A stretch of 64,000 nucleotides of DNA from Halomonas smyrnensis AAD6 (GTDB lineage Bacteria; Pseudomonadota; Gammaproteobacteria; Pseudomonadales; Halomonadaceae), in assembly GCF_000265245.1 (NCBI RefSeq), contig NZ_AJKS02000007.1:108698-172697 (forward strand), given 5' to 3'. Each line of letters begins with the position of its first letter. The first letter of the stretch is position 1. The position numbers and the translations under genes are program-made. Under the pieces are notes generated by a model. The model was given only the letters and a program-made list of their open reading frames with translations, had not been told where the DNA came from and did no database searches. Positions 48,980 through 58,649 of this stretch are shown piece after piece.

Positions 48980-49966
48980 ATGTTCAAGGCCATCCTGATC
49001 GACAAGCAGGACAACCAGCAGCGCACGGCGCTGGAGACCATCGACGAGTCGCGGCTACCCGAGGGCAATGTCACGGTGCGCGTCGACTGCAGCACGCTCA
49101 ACTACAAGGATGCCCTGGCCATCACCGGCAAGGGGCCCGTCGTGCGTCAGTTTCCCATGGTGCCGGGGATCGATCTGGCCGGCACCGTCGAGCACAGCAG
49201 CAGTGACAACTTTGCCCCGGGAGACGCGGTGTTGCTCAATGGCTGGGGCGTCGGCGAAGGGCACTGGGGAGGCCTTGCCGAGAAGGCTCGCCTGGACAGC
49301 CGCTGGCTGATTCCGCTGCCGACCGCCTTTACGCCGCGCCAGGCCATGGCGATCGGCACGGCCGGATATACGGCCATGCTCTCGGTGATGGCCCTCGAAA
49401 AGCAGGGGATCACGCCGGAACAGGGCGACGTGCTGGTCACTGGCGCCAATGGCGGAGTGGGCAGCTATGCGATTGCGCTGCTCGCGCGCCTGGGCTATCG
49501 AGTCGTGGCCTCGACCGGACGCCCCGAGGAAGCCGACTACCTCCATGAACTCGGCGCCGCCGAGGTGATCGATCGCGGCACACTCTCGGCGCCAGGGCGC
49601 CCCCTGGGCAAGGAGCGCTGGGCGGGGGCCATCGATTCCGTGGGCAGCCATACACTGGCCAACGTCCTGGCCTCCACCCGCTACGGCGGCAGCGTGGCCG
49701 CCTGCGGCCTGGCCCAGGGCATGGACCTGCCTGCCAGCGTCGCCCCGTTCATTCTGCGCGGGGTGACCCTGGTGGGGATCGACAGCGTGATGCGTCCCGG
49801 CGCGGATCGCCTCGAGGCATGGCGGCGGCTGGGAGAACTGCTGGCGCCTGCCCAGCTCGATGCCATCACTCGCACGATCACGCTGGACGAGGCCATAGAC
49901 GCGGCGGAAGAGCTGCTGACGGGGCGCATTCGCGGGCGTGTGGTGGTGACGATGACGGAGCAATAG
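48980..49966 (+). CDS. acuI: Acryloyl-CoA reductase (NADPH), AcuI
   Basis: This 328-residue medium-chain reductase of the YhdH/AcuI type reduces acryloyl-CoA to propionyl-CoA, detoxifying acrylate. Features are the FKAILIDK start, [20 protein letters not shown], the [10 protein letters not shown] segment, and the nucleotide-binding [16 protein letters not shown] motif near residue 155. There are no catalytic-zinc cysteines, as expected. A GAGGT site precedes the ATG. The adjacent acuR-type repressor and twin operators support the AcuI assignment over a generic quinone reductase. Confidence 0.9.
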   Translation: MFKAILIDKQDNQQRTALETIDESRLPEGNVTVRVDCSTLNYKDALAITGKGPVVRQFPMVPGIDLAGTVEHSSSDNFAPGDAVLLNGWGVGEGHWGGLAEKARLDSRWLIPLPTAFTPRQAMAIGTAGYTAMLSVMALEKQGITPEQGDVLVTGANGGVGSYAIALLARLGYRVVASTGRPEEADYLHELGAAEVIDRGTLSAPGRPLGKERWAGAIDSVGSHTLANVLASTRYGGSVAACGLAQGMDLPASVAPFILRGVTLVGIDSVMRPGADRLEAWRRLGELLAPAQLDAITRTITLDEAIDAAEELLTGRIRGRVVVTMTEQ

Positions 49967-50023
49967 GAGCCTGCCGGGATTGTCGAACTCACATCAGTGA
50001 CCGGCCGCCGGGCGACGCCGAGT

Positions 50024-50045
50024 GCCGCCACCGCGAGGTGGCGGC
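50024..50045. terminator. Hairpin after acuI
   Basis: A perfect 9-bp stem (GCCGCCACC with its complement) closes a GCGA loop, 58 bases after the acuI stop. T residues are few, so the strength is uncertain. Confidence 0.55.
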
Positions 50046-50126
50046 TTCGGCCAGGGCCATCAACATGCCTCGACGGCCGACGACGCCTCCCCTTTTTTCC
50101 CCTGCCTGGGCGAGCGCCGGTGCTGC

Positions 50127-51806
50127 CTACAAGTGACAGACCCGATCGCGGCCGTCGCGCTTGGCACGATACAAGGCGGTGTCGGCTCGCTTGAACAAGC
50201 GTGCGAAGGGCTCTCCCCTGGCATGCTCACTGAGGCCGCCGCTGATGGTGATCCCCAGTTCAGTGCCGCCAGGCAGCGAGACGGTGCCGGCATTGACATG
50301 CTCACGCACCCGCTCCATTGCCTTGATCGCCTCTGGCGCATGTGAACCGCGCAGCACCACGACAAATTCTTCACCGCCCGTCCTGGCCACGATGTCGCCC
50401 TCCCGGAGGCAACCCGAAATCCTCGCACCGAGCCACTGGAGCACGGCGTCCCCGGCATCGTGGCCATGTGTGTCGTTGACGCGCTTGAAATGATCGATAT
50501 CGATGACGGCGAGCGAGAAGGGAGTCCCCTGGGCATCATGCGCGCGGATCAGCCTCGCCACATGCTGGTCCAGGTAGAAGCGGTTGGGCAGTCGGGTGAG
50601 ATAGTCCCGCGAGGCCTTGTCCGCCAGGCGGTCGCGCTCTTGACGCACCTGCTCGATTTCCGCCGCATCGGCGATGACTCGCTCTACGGCATTGGCCATC
50701 AGCCGGACGAGCTCGATCTCCACTTGGCCAAAGCCGTGAGGGCGAGATCGAGCACTGGAGAAGTTGAGCGTGCCCCATACCTCGCTGTTGAGATGCAGCG
50801 GCACGCCGATGTACGTTTCCAGACCAAACTGCTGGTAGCAGGGATGGCCGCTGACCCGTGCGTCCTGCCCCGCCTGGGTGGTGTGGAAGACATCCTCGAC
50901 ATCAAGCATCAAGCGACAGTAGGTGTCTCCCAGGACGAAGGTATCGCCCGGCGCGATCTCGGCGACCTCTGACGCCGCCCACTGGACGATATACTGATCG
51001 TCGATGATGCGACTGACCAGCCCGATATCCAGCCCAAGGTAGGCCAACGCATCACGGAGCAGCGTGTCGATAATTTCGTGGGTGCCGATATCGGTACGAT
51101 TCACACCGCTATGGATATCGCGAAGAAGCTGGATCATGGCGCGATATTCCGTAATGTCCTGGATAATGGCGTAGAAACCCACCACCTCGCCGTCCAGGAA
51201 GTCGGGCACATACTGCACTTTGAAGTAATGCGTGCGGCCGTCTGCCAGCGAGATCCGGTCTTCGTAACTCACCTCCTGCCCCGAAAAGGCCTGTTGAAAG
51301 CGCGGCCAGATCTTGTCGTAGGAGGCGGCATCGAGCACGGCGGAGACCGGTTTTCCATATAGCGCTTCTCGGCTGATCCCGATGAAGTCTACGTAGGCCT
51401 GATTATTGAAGCGAAAACGGCCCATCCGGTCGACATAGGCCACCATGACCGGGAGCTGGTCGGCGAGCCGGCCGACGATGCCCTGATCGATCTGCAATGA
51501 GGCCGTGAGCTTGATGACGACGCTGCCATCGGCAAGGCCGTAGTAGCATCCCGCACCGTCTTCGAATCCCCAGGTCTCCCCCGGGCGAATCTCGCGCCTG
51601 TTCAAGCATTCCGCCACGGCCACGCCGAGCCGGGCGCGAATGTCTTTCAGCTCATCGGGGGCCATGCCGACCACATCCTCCGGCTTGCGCCCCAGGAGGG
51701 TCTGGGTGTCACCCACGGCCTCGATGATCCGCCGGTCGCGGGAGATATGGAGATAGGCTGAGTGCGACAGGGCCAGGACTTCGCCCCACCAGGCTGGTTG
51801 AGTCAC
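50127..51806 (-). CDS. Diguanylate cyclase with PAS and GAF domains
   Basis: This 559-residue cytoplasmic protein makes cyclic di-GMP. Order: a divergent N-terminal PAS-like segment (1-105), a PAS domain (about 108-225, ending YAIIQDITEYRAM), a GAF domain (about 240-390), and GGDEF (about 395-559). The active site is GGEEF at 477-481 and is intact. An RxxD inhibitory site (REGD) sits 5 residues before it, so product feedback is expected. No EAL domain or membrane segment is visible. The sensed signal is unknown. Confidence 0.92.
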   Translation of the reverse strand: MTQPAWWGEVLALSHSAYLHISRDRRIIEAVGDTQTLLGRKPEDVVGMAPDELKDIRARLGVAVAECLNRREIRPGETWGFEDGAGCYYGLADGSVVIKLTASLQIDQGIVGRLADQLPVMVAYVDRMGRFRFNNQAYVDFIGISREALYGKPVSAVLDAASYDKIWPRFQQAFSGQEVSYEDRISLADGRTHYFKVQYVPDFLDGEVVGFYAIIQDITEYRAMIQLLRDIHSGVNRTDIGTHEIIDTLLRDALAYLGLDIGLVSRIIDDQYIVQWAASEVAEIAPGDTFVLGDTYCRLMLDVEDVFHTTQAGQDARVSGHPCYQQFGLETYIGVPLHLNSEVWGTLNFSSARSRPHGFGQVEIELVRLMANAVERVIADAAEIEQVRQERDRLADKASRDYLTRLPNRFYLDQHVARLIRAHDAQGTPFSLAVIDIDHFKRVNDTHGHDAGDAVLQWLGARISGCLREGDIVARTGGEEFVVVLRGSHAPEAIKAMERVREHVNAGTVSLPGGTELGITISGGLSEHARGEPFARLFKRADTALYRAKRDGRDRVCHL

Positions 51807-52041
51807 GATTCTAGCCCTCGCGGTATCGTTTCCGTTTCGAGGCTTCTACTGTGCCCCTATCTCGGGCACGGGTCTATAAGCAATCCACGGGCATACCCGT
51901 CGAGATGCCGCGCGCTCAGCGGCCGGCTCAGGCCCCTCGAGGATCGGTTCGCGCTTCGCCGACGCGCCGGGCAGGGAGCCCGGATCGATGGCGAGGATGA
52001 CCCGGCCCCGTCTCGAGCACCGCAAACTGGGCCCTCGACGC
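51807..52041. other. Intergenic region, nothing recognised
   Basis: This 235-base gap follows the start of the diguanylate cyclase gene. It is GC-rich and contains no hairpin, repeat or frame I can support. Confidence 0.4.
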
Positions 52042-52365
52042 TCAACGCAGGGCGTAGACGTAGGCCTCGACCGTGCCTCCCTCGGCGAGGCGGACGGTGA
52101 CCGGGGTGCGCTGGTACTCGGCGCCCTCGAAGTCGTCCAGCGCCGCCCAGTGATCGGGCAGAGCGTCGGAGACGAAGACGTGGCCCGGGATGTCGTCGCC
52201 GGCCTCATCCAGCACCAGGCCGGGGAAGCCCATCTCGGCGCCCCACCCCGCCTGCCGCAGGCGCCCCTTGATGCGCCCCGGCTGCCAGTGGCCACCGATG
52301 GCCTGCATCACGTGTTCGTTGGGCCCGCCCGGCCCCAGTGTGCCGTAGATAAACAGGCGTTCCAT
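52042..52365 (-). CDS. Gamma-glutamylcyclotransferase-like (AIG2/GGACT) protein
   Basis: This 107-residue protein has the YGTLGPGGPN start loop, the GRIKGRLRQAGWG and FPGLVLDEAG segments and the acidic DDFEGAEYQR segment, which holds the conserved Glu of the AIG2-like cyclotransferase fold. The family removes gamma-glutamyl groups as 5-oxoproline or salvages related adducts. GGAGG precedes the ATG. An inverted repeat, ATTAG-N8-CTAAT, at 52383-52400 lies just upstream and may be regulatory. Confidence 0.85.
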   Translation of the reverse strand: MERLFIYGTLGPGGPNEHVMQAIGGHWQPGRIKGRLRQAGWGAEMGFPGLVLDEAGDDIPGHVFVSDALPDHWAALDDFEGAEYQRTPVTVRLAEGGTVEAYVYALR

Positions 52366-52511
52366 GACGCGCCTCCTGAGCGATTAGTTAAACGGCTAAT
52401 TATGTACGCCAGGCCATCGGCGGGGCAAGTTCGGGTTGCCCTGCCCCCGCCGAGCGCGTCATCGATGCCGGCCGAGCCCCCTGTTCCCGGTGACTGGCTA
52501 ACGCATTCTCG

Positions 52512-53747
52512 CTCAAGCTGAGGTGTGACGGTATTTACCTGACAGTCGGCCGCTGAAAAGCAAAGTGGCCATAGTGCCCCCCGTGGGTTATAGAACGAGT
52601 GTCTGACGCTCGGCTGTAACACCATGAGGAAACGACTATGACCACCGAAGAGAAGGTAGCACGACGCAAGCTCAGTCTCCTAGAACTGGCCAAGGATCTG
52701 CAGAACGTAAGCAAGGCTTGCAAGATCATGGGCTACTCCCGACAGCAGTTCTATGAGATCCGTCGCAACTATCAAACCTTCGGCTCCGAGGGGCTCGTCG
52801 ACAAGCTCCCAGGGCCGCGGGGACCACACCCCAACCGCGTTAGCGAAGAGATCGAAACGGCCATTCTCGAGCACAGCCTGGCCTTCCCCACCCACGGTCC
52901 GGTTCGCGTCGCTCAAGAATTGGCGCTACATGGCATTCAGGTCAGCTCTACGGGCGTCAGAGGCGTTTGGGGACGCCATGATTTGCTGACCCGTCATGAG
53001 CGTCTCCTGCGGCTCGAGAAGGCCACACGCGAGCAGAAGATCGAGCTGACCGAAGATCAGGTTCGCCACTTGGAACGCTTCAGCCCTGAGTTCCGCGAAC
53101 GGCATATCGAAGTCCACCACACCGGCGAGCTGGTTGCCGTCGATACCTTCTTCGTCGGAACGCTCAAGGGAGTCGGCAAGGTCTATCTGCAGTCCGTCAT
53201 CGACTGCTTCAGCCGCTACGCCTGGGGGCGCCTCTACACTAGCAAACTGCCCATCACGGCAGTGCATGTGCTCAACAACGACGTGCTGCCTTTCTTCGAG
53301 GCCCACAACGCCAAAGTCAGCACGGTGCTCAGCGACAACGGCCGAGAGTTCTGCGGCCGGAAGGATCAGCATCCGTATGAGCTGTTCCTTCAGCTCGAAG
53401 AGATCGAGCACCGCACAACCAAGGTTCGGCGACCGCAGAGTAACGGCTTCGTCGAGCGGCTACACCGCACCCTGTTGGACGAGCACTTCCGCATCCAGGG
53501 ACGCACCAAGTGGTACGAGGCCCTGGAAGAGATGCAGCAAGACCTGGACAATTATCTGATCGTCTACAACACGAAACGGCCGCATCAGGGCTGCAACATG
53601 AAGGGGACGACGCCCTATGCCGTCTTCAAGAAAGGACTCCCCAAGGGGGCAAAGAAGGAGCCCAGGAAAACGGCAGAAAACACTGCTTAACTATAGGGAG
53701 CCCACGGGGGCATGTGTCAGGCGAACACCATCACTGTACACTCAAGC
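52512..53747 (+). mobile_element. IS481-family insertion sequence with 7-bp target duplication
   Basis: The element spans 52519-53740 (1222 bases). Its ends are 26-base imperfect inverted repeats matching at 18 positions and sharing an inner CCTGACA. A perfect 7-base duplication, CTCAAGC, flanks it at 52512-52518 and 53741-53747. The transposase is intact, so the element may be active and its insertion recent. Confidence 0.88.
52638..53690 (+). CDS. IS481-family transposase
   Basis: This 350-residue transposase has an N-terminal helix-turn-helix (LQNVSKACKIMGYSRQQFYEI) and an rve integrase core. The DDE triad is Asp of LVAVDTFF, Asp of VLSDNGREF and Glu of SNGFVERLHRT. The C-terminus with YNTKRPHQG is the usual end of the core. 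It is full length and undisturbed. Confidence 0.93.
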   Translation: MTTEEKVARRKLSLLELAKDLQNVSKACKIMGYSRQQFYEIRRNYQTFGSEGLVDKLPGPRGPHPNRVSEEIETAILEHSLAFPTHGPVRVAQELALHGIQVSSTGVRGVWGRHDLLTRHERLLRLEKATREQKIELTEDQVRHLERFSPEFRERHIEVHHTGELVAVDTFFVGTLKGVGKVYLQSVIDCFSRYAWGRLYTSKLPITAVHVLNNDVLPFFEAHNAKVSTVLSDNGREFCGRKDQHPYELFLQLEEIEHRTTKVRRPQSNGFVERLHRTLLDEHFRIQGRTKWYEALEEMQQDLDNYLIVYNTKRPHQGCNMKGTTPYAVFKKGLPKGAKKEPRKTAENTA

Positions 53748-54386
53748 GATGCTTCTGAAAGCAGGTTTTGCCGATGGCCAGGATATAATGCTGCCCCCCT
53801 AATTTCTGCCTCCCCATCCGCCACGTGCCAAGATCACCGCGCTGGATATGCGGCATAACGCCAAGGCGCACTGCACCAGGCTCGGGCAAGTGTCATGCTC
53901 AACACCTCCTCGCTAATGGAAGCTTATCTCGCCCCACCACCATCGACGAACGAGTTCGACGAGCCCTGGCCTACCCCGCTAGATATAGCATTGCCGGGGC
54001 AAGGTCTCCCACGCGGCAAAGGTCTCGATCAGATGGTTGGCAGGTGACTGACTCGGTGCGGCTAGGTGCGAGTCGGAGAGAAGGACCACATCATTTGAGG
54101 AGCTTTTTCTCTCATTCAACCTACCTGACAGCTGCACTAAATTTTGTTCGGTTATGATTGAGATTACATCAGGGAATCACTTCAACTAGCTCTTCCCTAC
54201 AGTTTTAAGGTTGTACCCCCCCCGACTGCCAGGCAGCCGGGGCGGTGTAGGCGGGAACATTTAACTTTTCACAAAACTGCACAGAAAGGAGGCCACCTTA
54301 AGCATGAGCGTTCATCAAAGCACACACAGTGATCAACCCGCAGGTATCCAACTACTTTGAAAATCGAATAACCCCCTCTCATCAAC
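53748..54386. other. Intergenic stretch between IS481 and the BCCT pseudogene
   Basis: About 640 bases carry no gene I can support. GC falls from left to right, and from about 54100 it resembles the AT-richer BCCT pseudogene. A C8 run followed by an imperfect hairpin lies at 54217-54245. The left part may be the rest of the gene or spacer hit by IS481; I do not recognise it. Confidence 0.4.
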
Positions 54387-55485
54387 CTATCGAGTCCATC
54401 CCGGCCGAGTCGATACTTTATTACGCGGTTCAGAAGCGAGGCCTTTAATGACGGAGCCCGAAGCCACCAACAACACAATCGTGAATGGTAGTCCCGTTAT
54501 CACTGTCATGGCCTGCAAGGCTGACATGCCGCCCCCAAGAATCAGCGCGACAGCCACGAGTCCCGAGAGAGAGCACCAGAAAATTCGCTGAGGTACGGGT
54601 GTGCTGATTTTTCCACCTGCAGCGATAGAATCAAGAACCAAAGCACCCGAATCGGCGGAAGTGATGAAGAAAATCGCAATCAAAACCATGGTTATCAGCG
54701 AAGTAATCAGTGGCAGCGGCAACTTGTCCAGCATGACAAACAGTCGCAAGGGAAGTTCTGCTTCAAATAGTTCAGAATAGCCCTCCTTGAAGTACATATC
54801 CAAACCCAAACCGCCAAAAACGCTGAACCAAAGCACGCAGACAGTCGAAGGAATAATCAACACTGCCACGATAAATTCGCGAACAGTTCTTCCACGAGAT
54901 ATTCTGGCAATGAACATACCCACAAAAGGACTCCAAGCGACCCACCAAGCCCAATAAAAGGCACTCCAACCAGCAGCGAAATTTTCATCATCCCTTCCGA
55001 AAGGATTGGACAAGGCCGGGAGTTGAGAGACGTAAGCGACAACATGGTCAAAAAAAGAACCAAAAAAAGCCAACGAGGGCCCAACAATTATCACGAATGT
55101 CAGCAAGATGGCAGCAAGAATCACATTGAACTCTGAAAGACGCTTGATTCCTGCATTCATTCCGGCCAGCACTGAAAAAAGAGCGCCAGCTGTTATGACC
55201 AATGCAACAACAATCTGGGTAATCTAACCGGTAGGAATGCCGAACAGGTAATTAAGACCAGAAGCGGTTTGAGCCGCGCCGAAAGATAGAGTTGGTGCAA
55301 TGCCGAACAACGTAGCGATGATGGCAAGGATGTCTATGAGATGCCCTGGCCAGCCCCAAATTCTTTCACCAAGAATAGGATAGAACATGGATCGCATGGT
55401 GAGAGGCAAGCCCTTGTTAAAAGAAAAAAGGGCAAGAGAAAGGGCCATGAAACCATAGATTCCCCAAGCATGTAAGGCCCAGTGA
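54387..55485 (-). pseudogene. BCCT transporter pseudogene, C-terminal part with in-frame stop
   Basis: This is the larger remnant of a BCCT transporter, running from YHWALHAWGIYGF to the natural C-terminus and including WWVAWSPFVGMFIARISRGRTVREF, the family signature. An in-frame TAG at 55224-55226 (probably a former CAG or similar) splits it. The left IS630 copy is inserted at 55486. Base composition is clearly AT-richer than the surrounding chromosome, a sign of transfer. If intact it would have imported a betaine-type osmolyte. Confidence 0.88.
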
Positions 55486-55487
55486 TA

Positions 55488-56571
55488 AGTGCCTATTCAA
55501 AATTAATCGTGCGTTCAGATCCATAACCGTCGAGCAACCGGTGTACCTCATGGCACAGGTGCTCAAACGAGAGATACGCACTCAGTGGCAGCCATGCATA
55601 CTTCACCCGTCGCCATAGAATCTCAATCAGGTTCAGCTCCGGCGAGTACGCCGATAGGTAGATCAAGTACACACGCTGCGACATCCATTCAACTATCTTT
55701 CGCCTGAACGCCTTGGAGCGATGCATGCTGGCGTTGTCTAGCACCACGACGGCGAAGGTATCGGGGGCTTTCTGGGCGGCAAACTGGTCAAATGCATCGA
55801 TGACCGTCTCGGTGGTCACGGGTTCGGTGACAGAGTGATAGACCAACTTTCCTGCTCGGCTTAGGAACCCCAGTACATTCAACCTCCGGCTGCGTGAGTA
55901 GGCGGTTACCTCGCAAGGTTTACCGACAGGGCTCCATGCATATGGCACCGATGATGATTGCGAAAAGCCAGATTCATCAAAGTAATAGAGCTCATGCTCG
56001 CCCAGGTCTTCCCGCTGGTGAAGCGCCTTGAGAAGGCCCTGAGTGTTGCGGAAATCCGTTTCGTCACGCCGAGCCTTCAGGGAATGCCGAATGCGCTTGA
56101 AGCTGAGGTTATTTTTTTTTCAACGCCCGGCGAAGGGTCACCGTGCTGACCGTCTTGCCGGTCTCTTCTTGAAAACGAGCCTGCAAGGATCGAATCTGGT
56201 GAGGCTGCTCGGCGACCATTTCCTGCAATCGCTGGTGGTCGTGCTCATCCAGGATTGGCGTGCGACCGCTGCGGGGCTTGTCGATAAGCCCGTCAAGCCC
56301 TGTCGCCTCCCACTGCTTGAGCCATCGAGATACGGCATCTCGGCGAACCTGCAATATCTCACTGATTTGGTTGATCGTATGGCCCTGATCACTCAGCAGG
56401 ATGGCATGAGCGCGCCTGCGTAGGGGGCGCTTCTCACCATGGTGATAGGCAGAGGTCAGTGTTTGCTTTTCAGATTCAGTGAGAGAGGCAACGAAGCGGC
56501 GCCTTGCCATGGGTTCATCCGTGTCAGTGATCCAAATATCTATACTACACGAAAACTTCAGATCAGGCACT
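55488..56571 (-). mobile_element. IS630-family insertion, copy A
   Basis: This 1084-base element begins AGTGCCT and ends AGGCACT, with a TA duplication at 55486-55487 and 56572-56573. Removing it and one TA restores the BCCT reading frame (AASS-YHWALHAW). It is near-identical to copy B over its right half and more diverged in the left half. Confidence 0.9.
55493..56510 (-). pseudogene. IS630 transposase, copy A, frameshifted
   Basis: The N-terminal helix-turn-helix half (56109-56510) and the catalytic half (ending at 55493) are in different frames. The break coincides with a run of nine T residues near 56111-56119, where copy B has eight. The catalytic motifs VVLDNASMHRSKAF and LSAYSPELNLIEILW are otherwise intact. 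A single-base slip explains the frameshift; programmed frameshifting cannot be excluded. Confidence 0.8.
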
Positions 56572-56573
56572 TA

Positions 56574-56807
56574 AGAAGAAGCTGCAACGCCAAGAAGCGA
56601 GGCGGAACCTTCATTACCTTTGGCACCATTCAGGGGGCTCCAGTCTGTGCGTATGCCGTTATCAACGGAGGTACCATTATATGCATCCACAGCATGTGTA
56701 AGCGGCTCTGACACTCCGAAAAAAATCAAGCTCGTTCCCATGCCAGCAGCAAAAAGCATTGAAAACCAGGAAAGATAGCTATAGTCGGGCCGAGCATCGG
56801 TGCCGCC
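56574..56807 (-). pseudogene. BCCT transporter pseudogene, N-proximal fragment
   Basis: This fragment encodes LGGTDARPDYSYLSWFSMLFAAGMG and FFGVSEPLTHAV, the early membrane region of a BCCT protein. It continues directly, without IS630 copy A, into the fragment ending at 54387. The first 80 or so residues of the transporter are missing; the fragment abuts IS630 copy B. Confidence 0.85.
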
Positions 56808-56809
56808 TA

Positions 56810-57892
56810 AGTGGCTATTCAAAATTAATCGCGTGATCAGACCCGTAGCCACCGAGTAGGCGATAGACCTCGCTGCAGAGGCGATCAAACGAGAGGTAGG
56901 CACTCAGCGGCAGCCATGCGTACTTCATCTGCCGCCACAGAATCTCTATCAGATTCAGCTCCGGCGAGTAAGCCGATAGGTAGACCAGGTGCACACGATG
57001 CGACATCCACTCCACTATCTTCCTCCTGAAAGCCTTGGAGCGATGCATGCTGGCATTGTCGAGCACCACGATGGCGAAGGCATCGGGGTCTTTCTGGGCC
57101 ACAAACTGATCAAATGCTTCGATGACCGTCTCGGTCGTCACCGGTTCCGTGGAGGTGTGGTAGACCAGCTTCCCGGCTCGGCTGAGGAACCCCAGTACGT
57201 TCAGCCTTCGGCTATGGGAGTAGGCGGTCACTTCGAACGGCTGACCGATGGGACTCCACGCGTATGGCACCGACGACGATTGTGAAAAGCCTGACTCATC
57301 AAAGTAGTAGACCTCGTGTTCGCCTTGCTCTTCCCGCTGCTGAAGCACCTTGAGAAGGCCTTGAGTGTTGCGGAAATCCGTTTCGTCACGCCGAGCCTTC
57401 AGGGAATGCCGAATGCGCTTGAAGCTGAGGTTATTTTTTTTCAACGCCCGGCGAAGGGTCACCGTGCTGACCGTCTTGCCGGTCTCTTCTTGAAAACGAG
57501 CCTGCAAGGATCGAATCTGGTGAGGCTGCTCGGCGACCATTTCCTGCAATCGCTGGTGGTCGTGCTCATCCAGGATTGGCGTGCGACCGCTGCGGGGCTT
57601 GTCGATAAGCCCGTCAAGCCCTGTCGCCTCCCACTGCTTGAGCCATCGAGATACGGCATCTCGGCGAACCTGCAATATCTCACTGATTTGGTTGATCGTA
57701 TGGCCCTGATCACTCAGCAGGATGGCATGAGCGCGCCTGCGTAGGGGGCGCTTCTCACCATGGTGATAGGCAGAGGTCAGTGTTTGCTTTTCAGATTCAG
57801 TGAGAGAGGCAACGAAGCGGCGCCTTGCCATGGGTTCATCCGTGTCAGTGATCCAAATATCTATACTGCACGAAAACTTCAGATCAGGCACT
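56810..57892 (-). mobile_element. IS630-family insertion, copy B
   Basis: This 1083-base element is bounded by TA at 56808-56809 and 57893-57894 and begins AGTGGCT, ending AGGCACT. Its left side is a BCCT fragment and its right side an AbiEii-like gene, so it sits at a junction between two unrelated genes. The transposase is intact. Confidence 0.88.
56815..57831 (-). CDS. IS630-family transposase, copy B
   Basis: This transposase of about 338 residues starts at MARRRFVASLTESEK; an upstream GTG at 57891 lies inside the terminal repeat and is less likely. It has an N-terminal winged helix (INQISEILQVRRDAVSRWLKQWE) and a DDE core with Asp of YYFDESGFS, Asp of VVLDNASMH and Glu of LNLIEILW. It is full length. 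Confidence 0.9.
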   Translation of the reverse strand: MARRRFVASLTESEKQTLTSAYHHGEKRPLRRRAHAILLSDQGHTINQISEILQVRRDAVSRWLKQWEATGLDGLIDKPRSGRTPILDEHDHQRLQEMVAEQPHQIRSLQARFQEETGKTVSTVTLRRALKKNNLSFKRIRHSLKARRDETDFRNTQGLLKVLQQREEQGEHEVYYFDESGFSQSSSVPYAWSPIGQPFEVTAYSHSRRLNVLGFLSRAGKLVYHTSTEPVTTETVIEAFDQFVAQKDPDAFAIVVLDNASMHRSKAFRRKIVEWMSHRVHLVYLSAYSPELNLIEILWRQMKYAWLPLSAYLSFDRLCSEVYRLLGGYGSDHAINFE

Positions 57893-58338
57893 TATCTATC
57901 GGCATTAGCCGTCAGCTTGGTGGCAAAGCAGCCTTCGTGGTTTACGCAAGGGATGGGGAAGTATGTCTGCTGAGTGTCCGGCATCAGCCCATCATTGGCA
58001 AAGTTGATGATTTCGAGCTTGATGGGGCGCTCGGGGCCATCCAGTAATGCACGGATGGCATCGCGGTCCGCACGTATGTCTCGATTGTCCCAAAGCGGCA
58101 ACTTCTCTCCCTGGCGTAGTAGTTTACCAAGGCTGATGTTTGTCACTGTGGACCTTGCAGCTCTGTATGCCTCTTTGCCAATACAAAAAAGGTCAATATC
58201 CACTGACTCACGAAACTCGTGGAGTTCGAGGGCGATACGTGTACCTCCGCCGAATAGGATGTTGCTGTCGCGGAGAAAGTCAGGGTCAAACTTATTAAGT
58301 ATTGCTTCAATTGCTTTGTGGTGGGGGCGTGTGAACAT
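57893..58338 (-). pseudogene. Nucleotidyltransferase AbiEii-like toxin, truncated by IS630
   Basis: The first 147 or so residues of an AbiEii/AbiGii-type nucleotidyltransferase are present, with the active-site motif LFGGGTRIALELHEFRESVDIDLF near residues 25-48. The frame ends at the IS630 copy B boundary in a stop made by the TA junction. Family members are usually well over 200 residues, so the C-terminal half is lost. The ATG overlaps the stop of the upstream 70-residue gene by one base. These enzymes are phage-defence toxins that modify tRNA. Confidence 0.8.
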
Positions 58339-58550
58339 TACGCCACTAGCATATGGCCGCGGCCATAAGTCTGAGCCAGTTCCTTGATCAGAGCACGCTC
58401 GTGATCGCGTAACCGCTCTTGCGCCACGAAACGCCATCTCTCCTCATAGAGATGGAATGCCACCTTGGGATCAACATACTTGTCGGCGCGGTCCCAAAGT
58501 ATGGCATCGAGTTCTGGGTAATCATGTCGATTGATAGCGGGAGGTTTCAT
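58338..58550 (-). CDS. Small protein upstream of the AbiEii-like toxin, putative partner
   Basis: This 70-residue acidic-basic protein starts MKPPAINRHDYPELDAILWDR and overlaps the toxin ATG by one base, the arrangement of a toxin-antitoxin pair. It lacks a recognisable DNA-binding motif and is shorter than the AbiEi antitoxin, so it may be a different kind of partner. I do not recognise the family. Confidence 0.55.
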   Translation of the reverse strand: MKPPAINRHDYPELDAILWDRADKYVDPKVAFHLYEERWRFVAQERLRDHERALIKELAQTYGRGHMLVA

Positions 58551-58649
58551 AGACTCACCAGTGAAAGACTGGATTATGCTTTTAAGTATTTGATATTCTA
58601 GTCTCCATTAGGCAAGACGTCAAAATGCGCCGAGCGCATCGGGTCAGGG

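Noticed and set aside
53825..54157. 110-codon frame between IS481 and the BCCT pseudogene
   Set aside because: It has no ribosome binding site or recognisable motif and crosses a sharp change in base composition.
55493..56510. Copy A IS630 transposase as a functional gene using programmed frameshifting
   Set aside because: Copy B encodes the same protein in one continuous frame with one T fewer, so a slip mutation is the simpler reading.
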